From NCBI RefSeq assembly GCF_949628215.1, contig NC_134278.1, positions 42,985,191 through 43,049,190 of the forward strand: a stretch of 64,000 nt of DNA. The letters run 5' to 3'. The position numbers and the translations under genes were made by a program. The notes under the pieces are model-generated. The model did no database searches and had not been told where the DNA came from. It saw only the letters and a list, made by a program, of their open reading frames with translations. Origin of the DNA: Phalacrocorax aristotelis (Eukaryota > Chordata > Aves > Suliformes > Phalacrocoracidae). Positions 50,346 through 62,711 of the stretch are shown one piece after another (position 1 is the stretch's first letter; each line of letters begins with the position of its first letter).

Positions 50346-52965
50346 CTACTCACCTACACCAATGCACACAGCATGGACAACAAACAGGAGGAGCTGGAAG
50401 CCATTGTGCAGCAGGAAAACTATGATATAGTTGTCATCACAGAAATGTGGTGGGATGACTCACAAAACTGGAATGCTGCAATGGATGGCTATAAACTCTT
50501 CAGAAGGGATAGGCAAGGAAGGAGAGACAGTGGGGTAGCTCTGAATGTTAGGGAGTGTTTTGGTTGTCTAGAGTTTAATGATGGTGATGATTGGGTTGAG
50601 TGTTTATGGGTAAGAATGCAGGGAAAGGCCAAAAAGGCAGATATTGTAGTGGGAGTCTGTTACAGACTACCCAACCAGGATGAAGAGGCAGACAAAATAT
50701 TCTATAAGCAGCTGGGAGAAGTGTCGCAATCACTAGCCCTTGTAGGACTTCAACTTACCACATGTCTGGTGGAAATACAATACAGCAGAGAGGAAACAGT
50801 CTAGGAGGTTCCTGGAGTGTGTGGAAGATAACTTCCTGACTCAGCCAGTGAATGACCCAACTAGGGATGGTGCCCCGCTGGACCTGTTGTGAACAGAGAA
50901 GGACTTGTGCGTGATGTGATGATGAGACTGTCTTGGGCATAGTGATCACACAATGGTAGAGTTTTCAATTTTTAGAGAAGTAAGGAGGGGGAGTAAGAAG
51001 GAGCAGGTCAGCAGAACTGCTACCTTGGCCTTCTGGAGGGCAGGTTTTGTCCTATTTAGGACACTAGTCGACAGAGTCCTTTGGGAGGCTTCCTGAAGGG
51101 CAAAGGAGTCTAGGAAGGCTGTACATTCTTCAAGAAGGAAATCAAAGGCATAGGAGCAGGCTGTCCCCACGTGCCCAAAGATGAGCCAGTGGGGAAGAAG
51201 ACCAGCCTGGCTGAACAGAGAGCTTTGGCTGGAACTCAGAAGAAAAAGGAGAATTTATGACCTTTATAAGAAGGGGCAGGGAAGTCAGGAGGACTACGAG
51301 AATGTTGTGAGGTTATGCAAGGAGAAAATTAGAAGGCTCAAAGCCCAACTAGAAGTTAATCTGGCTACTGCCATAAAAGGCAATTAAAAATGTTTCTATA
51401 AATGGCAACAAAAGGAAGGCTAAGGAGAATCTCCATTCTTTATTGGATTCAGGGGGAAACAGTGACAAAGGATGAGGAAAAGAATGAAGTACTTAATGCT
51501 TTCTTTGCCTCAGTCTTTGATAGTAAGACCAGTTGGTCTCTGGGTATGCAGCCCCTGAGCTGGAAGGCAGGGATGGGGAGCAGAATGAAGCCCCCATAAT
51601 CCAAGGGGTAATCGTTAGTGACCTGCTACATCACCTAGACATACACAAGTCTATGGGGCTGAATGGGGTCCACCCAAGGGTAATGAGGGAGCTGGCGGAA
51701 GTGCTCACCAAGCCACGTTCCATCAATTATCAGCAGTCCTAGCTAACCAGGGAGGTCCCAGTTGTCTGGACATTGGCAAATGTGGCACCCATCTACAAGA
51801 AGGGCCAGAAGGAGGATCTGGGGAACTACAAGCCTGTCAGCCTGACCTTGGTGCTGGGGAAGGTTATGGAGCAGATCACTTTGAATGACATCACATGGCA
51901 CGTACAGGACAACCAGGGGATGAGGTCCAGTCAGCATGGGTTTATGAAAGGAAGGTCCTGCTTGACTACCCTGTTCTCCTTCTACAATAAGGTGATCTGC
52001 TTAGTGGATGACGGAAAGGCTGTGGGTGTTGTTTCCCTAGACTTTAGTAAAGCCTTTGACACCATTTCCCACAACATTCTCCGGAGAAACTGGCTGCTCT
52101 TGGCTTGGACAGGTGTACTCTTCACTGGGTAATAAACTGGCTGGATTGCAGGCCCAAAAAGTTGTGGTGAATGGCGTTAAATATAGTTGGTGGCCAGCTA
52201 CAAGTGGTGTTCCCCAAGGCTCAGTTTTCTTTAATATCTTTATCAATGATCTGCATGAGAGGATCAAGTGGACCATCAGTAAGTTTGCAGACACACCAAA
52301 CTGGATGGGAGTGTTGATCTGCTTGAGGGTAGGAAGGCTCTGCAGAGGAATCTGAATCAATGGCCCAAGGCCAACTGTACGAGGTTCAACAAGTGCAGGG
52401 TCCTGCACTTGGGTCACAAAAACCCCAGGCAACACTACAGGCTTGGGCAAGAGTGTCTGGAAAGCTGCCTGGTGGAAAAGGACCTGTCGGTGCTGGTTGA
52501 CAGCGGGCCAAATACAAGCCAGCAGTTTGCCCAGGTGGCCAAGAAGGCCAACAGCATCCTGCCTTATATCAGAAAAAGTGAGGCCAGCAGGAGTAGGGGA
52601 GTGATGGTCCCCCTGTGCTCGGTACTGGTGAGGCCACACCTTGGATACTGTGTTCAGTTTTTGGACCCTCAGTACAAGAGAGACATTTTGTTGCTGGAGC
52701 ATGTCCAAAGAAGGGCAATGAAGCTGGTGAAGGGTCTGGAGAGCAAGTCTTATGAGGAGAGGTTGAGGGAACTGGAGCTGTTTAGTCTGGAGAAGAGGAG
52801 GCTGAGGAGAGACCTTATGACTCTCTACAACTACCTGAAAGGAGGCTCTAGTGAGGTGGGTGTTGGTCTCTTCTCCCATGAAACAAGAGATAAGACAAGA
52901 GGAAATGACCTCAAGTTCCTGTATTTCAGAGGTTTGGAAATCAGTGCTTAAAGAAAAAGTTAGCT
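50346..52965 (+). mobile_element. CR1 LINE, long but dead copy with endonuclease and RT regions and no 3' UTR
   Basis: About 2.6 kb of CR1 ORF2 in order. The endonuclease N-terminal half (50373-50744) includes NKQEELEAIVQQ, DIVVITEMWWDD, GYKLFRRDRQGRRDSGVAL and VGVCYRLPNQDEEADKIFYK. A linker follows with RRPAWLNRELWLELRRKRRI and KDEEKNEVLNAFFASVFDSK. The reverse transcriptase comes next with [62 protein letters not shown] and then KFAD, and finally the C-terminal segment 52409-52900. It is broken by frameshifts and stops. The FADD-type catalytic box reads Phe-Ala-Asp-Thr-Pro-Asn, so the second Asp is lost. CR1-like sequence fades near 52920-52965, before the usual HWNRLPRE segment, the 3' UTR and the terminal repeat. 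A LINE lacking its 3' end must have lost it after insertion. Confidence 0.93.
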
Positions 52966-55900
52966 TGCCATAAATGGTTGAACTCAAGTTGTGTTCCCAA
53001 AATTTTGGAAACCTTAGTGCAAAGTTATGTTACAGGAAAAGTTTTGCTTTTACAGAACTAGAGAAGATGATTTTTCCGTTTCTCCCTCTAAAGAATCTAT
53101 CATTTCTCACTTCCTAAATTCTGGTGGTTTGCATTAGGACAAAAGATTGAACCAATTCCATCTTTCAGTAATGTAAGTATAGTTTACATTCAAAACACAG
53201 CAAGAAAGACAGAAAAATCTTAAATATACATGAGGCCAACAACCAAGGAAGTGATGCAAGTACAAGTCCAAGTGAAGGTAAAAGAAGGGCTAAAGACTGT
53301 ACTGAAAAAGGGTGTGGGCATACAGTCTTTGATCCCAGTCTACATAGCAAGAAAAGAGCTAGAAAGTGCAGGTGAGATGGAATGTGAACAAGGAATGAGC
53401 ATTCCTAAAGGACCTCGTGTGAACGCAATGGCAGAACTGGCAAAAAAGTTCATCAACTTAAAGTTATTACTCAATATTTTTTGACCAAGTTTAATGCCAC
53501 AGCCTTTCTACCAGTTCCTTCCTTTGTATCACTGAATATATTAGATCTCCTAGAAATAGCTTTATTGTTATTTGGCATCAGTGCATAAAAATCCACTTTC
53601 TTTGCAATTTTGGTATTGTACATAGAAGGAGCTGTACCTGCCCAGTACATACGACGAAAGACTGGCTGACCTGGGATTTGTTATGAATTTGCCTCTAATC
53701 CCATATTTCTGTTCACTCTCTTTTGTTTTATTGCTGCCTAACTGACATTGTTACTCAGTTAATATCTGTCAATGGAAAAGCAGAACCCATTAAAGTTAAC
53801 GTCAGCAATACAAAGAAATGCTGAAGCAGTGGAGAGACTGGGCAAACATACATGTCTAACAAACTGAGAAAGTAAGAAATGAATTATAAATGTGGGAACT
53901 AGCCTATATCAATATAGATACTTAGATACAGCTAACAGAGGTAGAGATAGAAGTCATTCAGGGCTTCTTTGCTTTTAAAACATTGCATGGCAGTTTGATT
54001 TGATAGTTTGTAGAGTCTCTTAATTTTTGGCTTATTAGTTCCCATAGTTCTACTGATTCAGAGAAAGATTTAGAGGTATCTACACTGTAATGGAACAGAT
54101 GGAAATTCATAACACTTTCTCTAGGAACATCACAACTGTCTTCTGGCAGCTGGTTCTCTTTTGTCACTGGCCAGCTGGGTGTAGCTAAAGCTTTTGAAAG
54201 AATTACTTTCATAACTACAGAAAAATAAACACAGTACTACATATTTCTGTATTTTTTTAATATAGGCAAGTGAAGATGTTTCTAAAAAACAAGCAAATAA
54301 ATAAATAAGCTCTTCACTCCTCCTTTGGTATATCCAAGATGCAACTCAGCTTGAGAAACACTAAATATCAGTCATCGCCCACTTATATTGCCAATTTATT
54401 TCCCCCACTATGTCAGGTTTCTGGTATGTTATGAATACTAATAACTCATAGGGTCTACTCACCTGTCTACAATTACATACTCTCAGTATTCATGTAAGGT
54501 AAAATGGGTCATGGCATAATCCTTGTGTAGAGAGAAACTAGGTTTTGGAGAATTACTAAAGTGCCATTTCAGTGAAATTAAGATATGGGACAAACAGAAG
54601 TGGTTCCTTTTTACACAAGCAATTTTATCAGATTTGCTAACTCAGGGTTCAAATTATTCTCGTTGCTTTCACTGTTATTGTAACAGAGGCCTCAGCTTAG
54701 ATCTGCAATGATACAGAAGTGGCTAAATGCAGCTTTGGGTGCTCACACTGACAGGGTAGTTCCCCAAAGTCTACTCAGTTGTTGCCTAACCCTGAAAGTT
54801 CAATATTTACTGGGATAGAGAGAAAGAGAGGGATTGGCACCTCAGTACTATATTTTTATGCTAGAGCTCACTGAGGGGAATGGTGGGATAAATAAAAGGA
54901 ATAGCTACAGTGGGAGAGATGCTGAAAGTCTCACATCACAACACCCCGTAGTCTGATGAGTAAGGCAGTGTTGAAAAGTATACCATTAGTACACCATTCA
55001 CTTGTTTTATCTCCCACGTCTGGCTGTCTCTCCAGTTCACTCAGACTGTTGCCTGCTTGGTATGCCAGAGTTGGTGGAGGCTGTTGCTACACTCTTTCAG
55101 TGTAGAGGGATGTGCCTAATCTGGGTTTATAGTTTCTGCAAGGAGGAAGGACATCTAAAAGGTTAAAGGCTATTCCTAAATGCACTATATGGATCTAGTC
55201 CTTAGCAATTTTTCACTCTGAAGGTTGTATAACCGCTCTGTCAGAACCAGTAGGCAATAAGAAGGTCTAAATTCTACTTTTAAGGTTTCCAGTTAATAAA
55301 ATCTAAATGACAATAGCTTGAAGGCCTCCCTCCCCATCCTGAAAAATGCAGAAGTGAATTATAGCAAAGAGGCACTTAAGTGTGTGCAAAGATTTCTGAA
55401 CTGAGGCATGAATTAAAACAAAGGATTTAAGCAAAAGTACTTTTATTAGTAGTAAAGGGAAATGTGATATCTAAGAACTGTCAGATGAGAAAGTTTGATA
55501 CAAAATGATTTTAAAAGTTAAATCAGAAGCTGCCTGTAAGGAACGGTAAAATGATTTCACAATTTTGAATGCCATTGGCAATAAAGTGGCAATGGAATTT
55601 GATAAAGCAGAAGGAAATGCACAAGGGAAAAATAAGTCTAACTATACATACACAGGCAGGGACAACAAATTAACTATTGCTTGAGAAGAAAAAAATAATT
55701 AATTAATATTTAGACAGCTCTCTGAAACATCAAGTCAACCACTCAGTATCAAGTAAAAATGTGAAACAGGATATTTGGATGATTAAGAAAGAAACTGTAA
55801 ACAAAATAGAAAACATATATATATCACTGTATAAATACACTGTATTAGCTATATCACTGTATAAATACATCATACATTCTTATGTTGAATAATTCATGCA

Positions 55901-57134
55901 GCCCCGGTCATTCTATTTCAGAAGAAAGAAGGGCAAGACAGAGAGAGAAAGAGAGACAGAAGGAGGAAGTAAATTCACAGGATCTAGGACAAATTCAGAC
56001 TATTAAACATAGTTCACCCCCTGATTTAGGAAGCATTTGAACTGTACATATTGGATACAGAGCCCTGAAAATGTCTGGAAGTCAACTGCTGAAGGTGTCC
56101 CTAACCTGTCGGGGACAGTGGAGGCCTTATAACAACAGCACTCTACCCCTACCAAGGCAGAACACCTGCCAGGTACACAGGGCTACGTGGACTTGTGGTT
56201 TGAGTCAGTGCAGCTATTTTTAATTTATGCACAACCAAGTGTATTGTTAGAAAAGCTGATACATAACAATAGGAAAGGATAGGCAGGAAAAGTATAGGCA
56301 AGGTTAAAAAAAAAAATAAATTATAGGCAAAATAACCATGCTGTCCTTTACTCTCAGTATACATTATAACCCCCTTTTTTTCAGCCTTTTCCCTTAACTC
56401 CACATGGCTACTGAGGTAGCTGATATTAAATCCCTTCCCAAATCATGCATCCAGTTCAGTGTCTGAACTCAGAAGGTAGGTCAAACTACAGTTTCTAGAG
56501 TTATGTCACCTTTCCCAATTAATTTTTTTTTTTTTTTGGTAGCAGAGGTGGGAAGTTGCCACACAGCAAAGTCCTCTCTCAGGGCCAAAAGACAGGTACA
56601 CATATCTTCTACATCTGCTACCATGCCAGAAGCAGGGGCAAAAATATGCAAAATCTGGAGCTTGGCTAAATATAATTAGCAGAAATATTAACTATGTTTT
56701 GATATTGCTTTATGCTGAGTCTATTATTGCAAAATGTTTTATGCAACTGAGTTAATGGGATTCTTTCAAATATATAAAAATGATATGTAAAAAATTCTGT
56801 GTTGTGGGGGATACTATGACACTGCTTTGCAATCTTTTTTTTAATCATATGTGGACTGTTATAAAACTTTGATCTACATTCAATTGTAAGAGGAATTTAA
56901 GCAGGGTAGATTTTGTAAGTTGACATCATGGCTATATGATTTAAATCCAGTATTATTTCAATAACCGTGGAGAGAAATTACTGAGGTTGGCCTGATTCTT
57001 CAAGCACTGCTGAGCATTGTGTTAACTCTTTATACCCAGTATGTTCTTTAGAAGCTGAAGTTTCTACATTGAGAGTGTGTCCTGTAAACCTCATTGCTAA
57101 AATGGTACCCTGAGGTGACAAGAGTTTAATTAAC
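52966..57134. other. Mostly non-coding stretch with one weak exon candidate
   Basis: No certain gene. A candidate minus-strand exon is entered at 53958-54214. Simple features are a 19-bp direct repeat ATATCACTGTATAAATACA at 55821-55839 and 55851-55869, a T run at 56523-56537, and a MITE-end-like GGCCTGATTCT at 56989-56999. Confidence 0.45.
53958..54214 (-). other. Weak candidate exon, unidentified
   Basis: On the minus strand a pyrimidine-rich acceptor CTGTGTTTATTTTTCTGTAG ends at 54215. It is followed by TT, then an ATG and 84 open codons to a TGA at 53960-53958. The product has a mixed composition with segments VILSKALATPSWPVTKENQL and VELWELISQKLRDSTNYQIK. No family is recognised and no strong donor lies before the stop, so it would have to be a terminal exon. 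Same strand as the exon at 45684-45938. Chance is quite possible. Confidence 0.22.
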
Positions 57135-57518
57135 TTAAGCAAAGTTCAAATTGAAGACAATACAAATAATGTACTTCGCCATTGCTGCCATCTGAGAATC
57201 CAGTAAGCCACCATTTACCAAAATTGTCAAGAAAATGATGGGCAAACCCAACCAGTTAAGGATTTTTGGTAATATTTCAGCTATGACTTTCAATTGTCCC
57301 TCCTCACTTAGATGAATCCTATCCACAGCCACCAAGATATTCTTAAACAAGGCCGTTGTCTCCACTAGACAATAATTAAATCATTCCACTGCTAGAAGAG
57401 ACTGAAAATGGGCAACATATTGATAAGGTGTCACAACAACCAACTTCATATCACTTTGGTGTACGTTCAAGATGAATGACTCATGCAAAGTTCTGTTACC
57501 CAGAAGGAGAAGAAAAAT
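57135..57518 (-). pseudogene. Possible decayed coding stretch with one internal stop
   Basis: The minus strand has 127 sense-frame codons before the TAA at 57137-57135, interrupted by one TGA (57383-57381). The first part reads NRTLHESFILNVHQ and MKLVVVTPYQYVAHFQSLLA. After the TGA come NYCLVETTALFKNILVAVDR, SEEGQLKVIAEILPKILNWL and a hydrophobic, possibly membrane-spanning LGLPIIFLTILV. A TAG|TG acceptor-like site at about 57365 could instead start an exon beyond the TGA. No family is recognised. Open length with one stop is suggestive but not decisive in this composition. Confidence 0.25.
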
Positions 57519-60500
57519 TTATCCAGTGCTGTCCTCTAAAACTTGTAAGAAAAAATACAATGGGTAAGTACCTATAGTACCCTAAACATCAATACTGCGG
57601 TCAGAAGCACCAAGCAAAAAGTATCTATATATGCCAAAGTAATAGAATACTCCATTACCAACAGTAGTCTCTCAACTGTCATACCAGTACATCCGCCAAG
57701 CCATGGTCTAAAAACAGTTTCACTGGAGACAGAAAGATCTGAGCCTTTCCAGTGTGCTTTCTGATAAACTTTCCCCAGCAAAATGGAAGAGCTGTGAGGA
57801 TGGTTTAAATGGAGACATAGTCTGCAGCAAAAAAGTGACTTCCTATAAGCAGATCTAGTTAATAATTCTTAAAGAGGTTGGCAAAATGCCTTTTCTCAGG
57901 GAGACATAGAAACTGGTTTCGCTCTTTGCAGCCTGATCATTAGACATGTCTGATCACTGAAGCAGAGGAGAAGGAAGCGAGGAGGAGATTAGACTGGCCA
58001 CTTTGGACCTTTCTTATTCCTGAAGAATTCTTACCTTGGAAATCAGGGTAGTTTAGAATGTCTGACAGACTGAAAATGGCAATTTTCCAGTTTCCTTCTA
58101 AAACCAAAACCAATTCTCTAGAAGAAAAAAAAATCCAATCCAAAATAAATAAAATAATTCCCAATTTTATCAGTTATTTTAATGAAAAGTTATAAAATGT
58201 ATTTTTCCATGAGCATAATCCCCCTTATTTTTTTTCTGTAATACTGAAATTATTATTTTCAGTTTTAAAAGAAACTGCTCAAATATTTTTCTTCCCTGTT
58301 TCCATTTCGCTGTGAATGTTATAATTTCTGCTTCTTTCTGATCTAGAATGAAAGGACATTTTAAAATGTTCTGGATTGGCTGGAGTATTAAAATTTTACT
58401 GGGTATTTCTCAGGAAGGCCTATTTGTAAGTAGTGGCAAAGACTCCCATTGATTTGTCTGCATGAGAAAAGCTAACAGGATGCTCTCTGCAGCTTCTACT
58501 AGCAGCAGCATCAGTAGGAGTAAATCTGTATCATCCCAGCTTAAACTTCTTCCCCAGCAGGATCTCTGGAAATGTTTTAGCTGCTTCTCCTTCTCCTTTG
58601 CTCTTCTATATACATATTTTGTGTATAAGAGGGGAGCTAGAAAGAAGATGGGGAAGCAGGGTTATATTAATGTGAGGAGCTTCCAGGGTAGGCTTCCAGG
58701 GCCGCTTTGCTGGCTCTTCTCTCCCTAGCAGCATCGCCATGTCCTGCTTCGCCATCATCATGCTCTTCAGATGTGGTCTTTCATCCTTGGCATTAGTCAT
58801 AATCCTCAGTTTGTCAGGTGTGTGTTCTGGCCTCTCCCATACACCTCTGTTTACTCTTCCTCCTGTTGCCAGTCTGTTCCTCCCTTCTTCTCCATTCCTT
58901 TCCATGCTTCTTTTCTACATTTCCATCCTCTAATCCCAACTACAGTCCTTATGCGCTTTAAAAAAATGCCTCATAGCGTTCACTGTGCCTCCAAACCAAT
59001 CTCATGATTTTATGGTTATAACTCTTGTTTTGCTTCCCCTTTCTGCTTCCTTTGTCTCCTGCCATTATGTCATTTCTATTCAGGCTGTCATCTCTTCTGG
59101 AAAGGGATTTTTCTTGTTCTCTGTTTTGCAAAGCACCTGGCATGTTTTTGATTCTGTCAAACAAATAATAACAACAGATATGAAATTGGCAGTGCAGCAG
59201 AATCCTGATATCAGGAAGTAATAGAGGCAAATTACACTATCATTCTCGTTGCCATGTATACACCACTACTTGACAAAAATTCTTATTGACTAGCTAGGTA
59301 AACATCAATAAACCCAAAGATTCCCAGGCAAACACCTCTAACATGAAGGAAATGTATTTGTGTTTCATGTTGGACCTCGAAGAGCCACAGGGTTATACTT
59401 GACAATTTCAGTACTGGAAATAAAGGAAATAAATGAATGAGGTGCAGTTTTCAGATGGGTGTTTGGGTATAAAATTAACAACTAGGAGAAGATGTAGATA
59501 GTTCTTTAAAACAGAGAAGCAGGAAAAGGGTGGAATGGGTGTGTTCAGTTTAAACTCTGCTTAATTAAAAAAGCGTACACATGGTAGTCAGATTCTAGCA
59601 TGTAAACTAATAGATTTTCCTTTAGCCTAACTGATATTATCAGAAGCTCTCAGTATTGCTGAAGAATCTTATAAAACATTTTAACTGACTTGTCTCAGTC
59701 ATTATGTGATATTAGGCACCCCAAGACAATGTTTACGTTACTTGTGTTGCCAAAAAAAACCCCAGAGCTTAAAAAAAAACCCCAAACCAAACCCCAGAAC
59801 TTAAAAAAGAAAAGGAAAGAAAAAGATGTGGATTTTACTGTACATTTAGTGACAGGGTAGCCATATGAAATCTCTAAAACAATACAGCTTTAGGACTAAT
59901 GGATGTAGGCCAGGACTGAATATAAATTATTTTACATATGCTTAGCAATCTCTTAACTAAATTATTTGAAAATTCCTGAGAGAAAAGCAATTTATTACAG
60001 GCGTTGAGACAAGCCAATGTAACACTAATACTAAAGAAAAATAAACGAGCAGAGGAATGTCCCCCTGCCATACCAACCAATATTGTTACAGTTGATTCCA
60101 GAGTAGTATCTGTCATTCCAGCACATGGATTAGATTATTTAACAGTGTGAATCAAAGGGAAGATACTCATTCAAGAGACGAGCATTATTAATACATTGTA
60201 GCATACCATATATCTCTGTCACTAAACTGGACAAAATGGGAGCAGATGTTTTATGATAAGCTGAGAAGAGGATCTGACAATATTAATAGCCATAATGTTT
60301 GAGGCCTAGTAAAAAAAAAAATAAAATAAAAAAAAACCCAACCCAAACTGAAAAGCTAGAGGAAGCAGTCTGTTGGAGGAACAGAATGGTTTTTTCTGTC
60401 TAGTGTAGTGTCCTAAGGACTAATTTTATGTGAAAGGGAGGTATTAACTAAGTTAAATCTCACTTCTATTAGTTTTTTTTTTTGCACCTGCCCTTTGAAA

Positions 60501-62711
60501 CCTTAGTAATGCAAGGAATGCGTGAGAAAAGAATGCAGCAAAAAGGAACTCAGAGGAGAAATCCTTTCCAAAAGGAAGACTTTTTTGACTCTGATAGTTT
60601 CTTTTTACTATTTTGTAGGTAGGTAAGTCTTTGAATTAGTAAAAATGATTGACATGTGAATTTATTCAAAGCTAAAGGCAAATGGTAGTCACAAATAGCA
60701 CTTAGATGTATAGGTATTTAAAACCTAAGGCTACATTTATATTGGTGCTGTTGCTACTGATGTTTTTTGGTCAGCACTAGGGTGAAGGTCTCCAGATCAA
60801 GGGAGTCATGAGATAGTGTGTTTATAGCCTGGATTGTGACATGGCTTTACCCTGGGCTGCACCTGGTTCTCAGTGCCAAGTACTGGTTTCACCAGAGCAG
60901 AGACCAGGTGCAAGTTAACAAGTATGAAACATCAGCAAATGGGAGATGAGGATCATTATATGACACATGGCAAATCAATTTGATAATTTCCTTACATCTG
61001 TATGACCTAGCTATTCATTATCACAATGCTTCTTTCTAGCTGCCTTGCTGTCCAATATCATTCCAGTCCTGAATTTGATACTCTATCTCCCTGGGAAGAG
61101 ATAGAAACTTAAAACGGTTTGGCAAAACTGAAGGCCAGTCAAAGACAGTGGATAAACCAGCTGACAAGCCCTGATGAGGTGAGGATATGGCTTCAGTTCT
61201 TGGTTGGGATATCTGTATGGTCAGATTTAGTACTCATTTACCCAGTCTCTGATGCATGCTAAGGCCATACTTGTAGTCAGTAATGGAATAAAACTAGCAC
61301 ATGCACAAGTTACCACCTACACTGTAACTTCCACAGAAAAGAAACCCGATGAGAACCAGTTCTCAGAGGGTCCTGGGTATGCTGTCATGTATCCCAGCAG
61401 TAAATCTGGATGTGTCCTGGCAAAACTATTTTCAGGGATTCACAGCCCCAAACCTTCTCTGAAAGTAAACGCCTAAATTCATCGTTTCAGAAGGAAACAT
61501 GTAAAAGCAGGATGAAAGAGATAATTTTGTCTAATAGTTGAGCAATGGCAGAATGATATAGGAAAGTGCCGTGCCTGCAGACCAAGATATTAGCTCTTCT
61601 GGGACATGACAGGCCACTCAACCTCTTCCATGAAAAAACCTCCATTTTACTCAGAACAGTCTCCTCATTCCCTGAGAAGTGGCCTAAACACCAATTTCAG
61701 AGTAAGAGAGAGGGAGGGGATTCCCAGGGAGGGGATTCCCAGAAGGGAGAGGTGCTCCAGGAAGGGAAGAGATTATACAGTGCAGGAAGGAATTTTGGAA
61801 GTAATTTTGGATTAGGCTTAGCCTAACCAACCTTTTCCCAGGCAGGCAACTGCAGCTCAAAGTGTTTGCCAATATACGAATACCTACAGAGTCTCTCCCT
61901 TCCCACACAGAAGTTGAAAGTATCATATTGGCCTTCCTGTACCACCTTCCTACAACACAAAGCTGAAGTCACTCTTTCTATGCCTTTCTCATCCAAGAGA
62001 TAAGTAGAATTTACATATGTTCTCAGAAAAGAAGTAGGCTATTCATCAAATCACAAAAAAAATAAGCTGAACCTTCCTGGAAACAGTGGTAAAAGAGTGC
62101 TAGATAGGTGTTACATTTCCATCAGCTATGTATTCTTAACTATGGGTAGGCATGATTCAGCTGTCAGTACACATGAGGGGAGTCAGTCTGTTGGGTGGCT
62201 CTGGCATTTACACTAGACAAGGAGAGAGAGTGAGTTCAGTAACAGCTGGATATCACCTCTGTGAGATACATTCATACTTTCAGCAAATGGCTTCTAACAA
62301 TTTACATCATATTCATCTGCTTAATAGTGTTCACTGGACTTAGCTAGCAAGGGCTTACATCACCAAAAGGCCTTACATACAAACCCAATAGCAACAACAC
62401 AATAGATTTTATGGTCCAAGCACCACCAAATATAACCTTCTGTTTTGCAAAAGTATGCTGCAATGGCTCAATGACAGACATGCAGATGCATAACCGTACA
62501 CTAAGATATGTGGTTTACTTTGCTGTACTGAAAGCAGGTAATATTTCTAGGGAATATCTTCATTCTTTTTCAGCAAATAATTCAGAAGCAGATAAGACAA
62601 GTAAAGCATTAGTTTCCATATGATTTTCATTAATCCAGCTATATTCATTTCATAAAAACCATAAGAAATATGTAGAGTACGTATAAAAGAATGAGAAGAG
62701 ACTTTCCCCCC
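57519..62711. other. Non-coding stretch, no gene seen
   Basis: No credible coding region. It includes a pyrimidine-rich patch at 58530-58930, an imperfect AAAACCCCAGAGCTT-type duplication at 59752-59806, and the tandem kappa-B-like pair at 61716-61740. The 61252-61476 frame encodes nothing I recognise. Confidence 0.5.
61716..61740. promoter_or_regulatory. Two perfect kappa-B-type sites in tandem
   Basis: GGGGATTCCC occurs at 61716-61725 and 61731-61740, 15 bp apart, inside a GGGAGGGGATTCCCA duplication. Each fits the NF-kappa-B consensus GGGRNWYYCC. There is no promoter or gene nearby, so function is unproven. Confidence 0.35.

Noticed and set aside
52037..52987. 316-codon minus-strand frame
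   Set aside because: It is the antisense shadow of the CR1 reverse transcriptase region on the plus strand.
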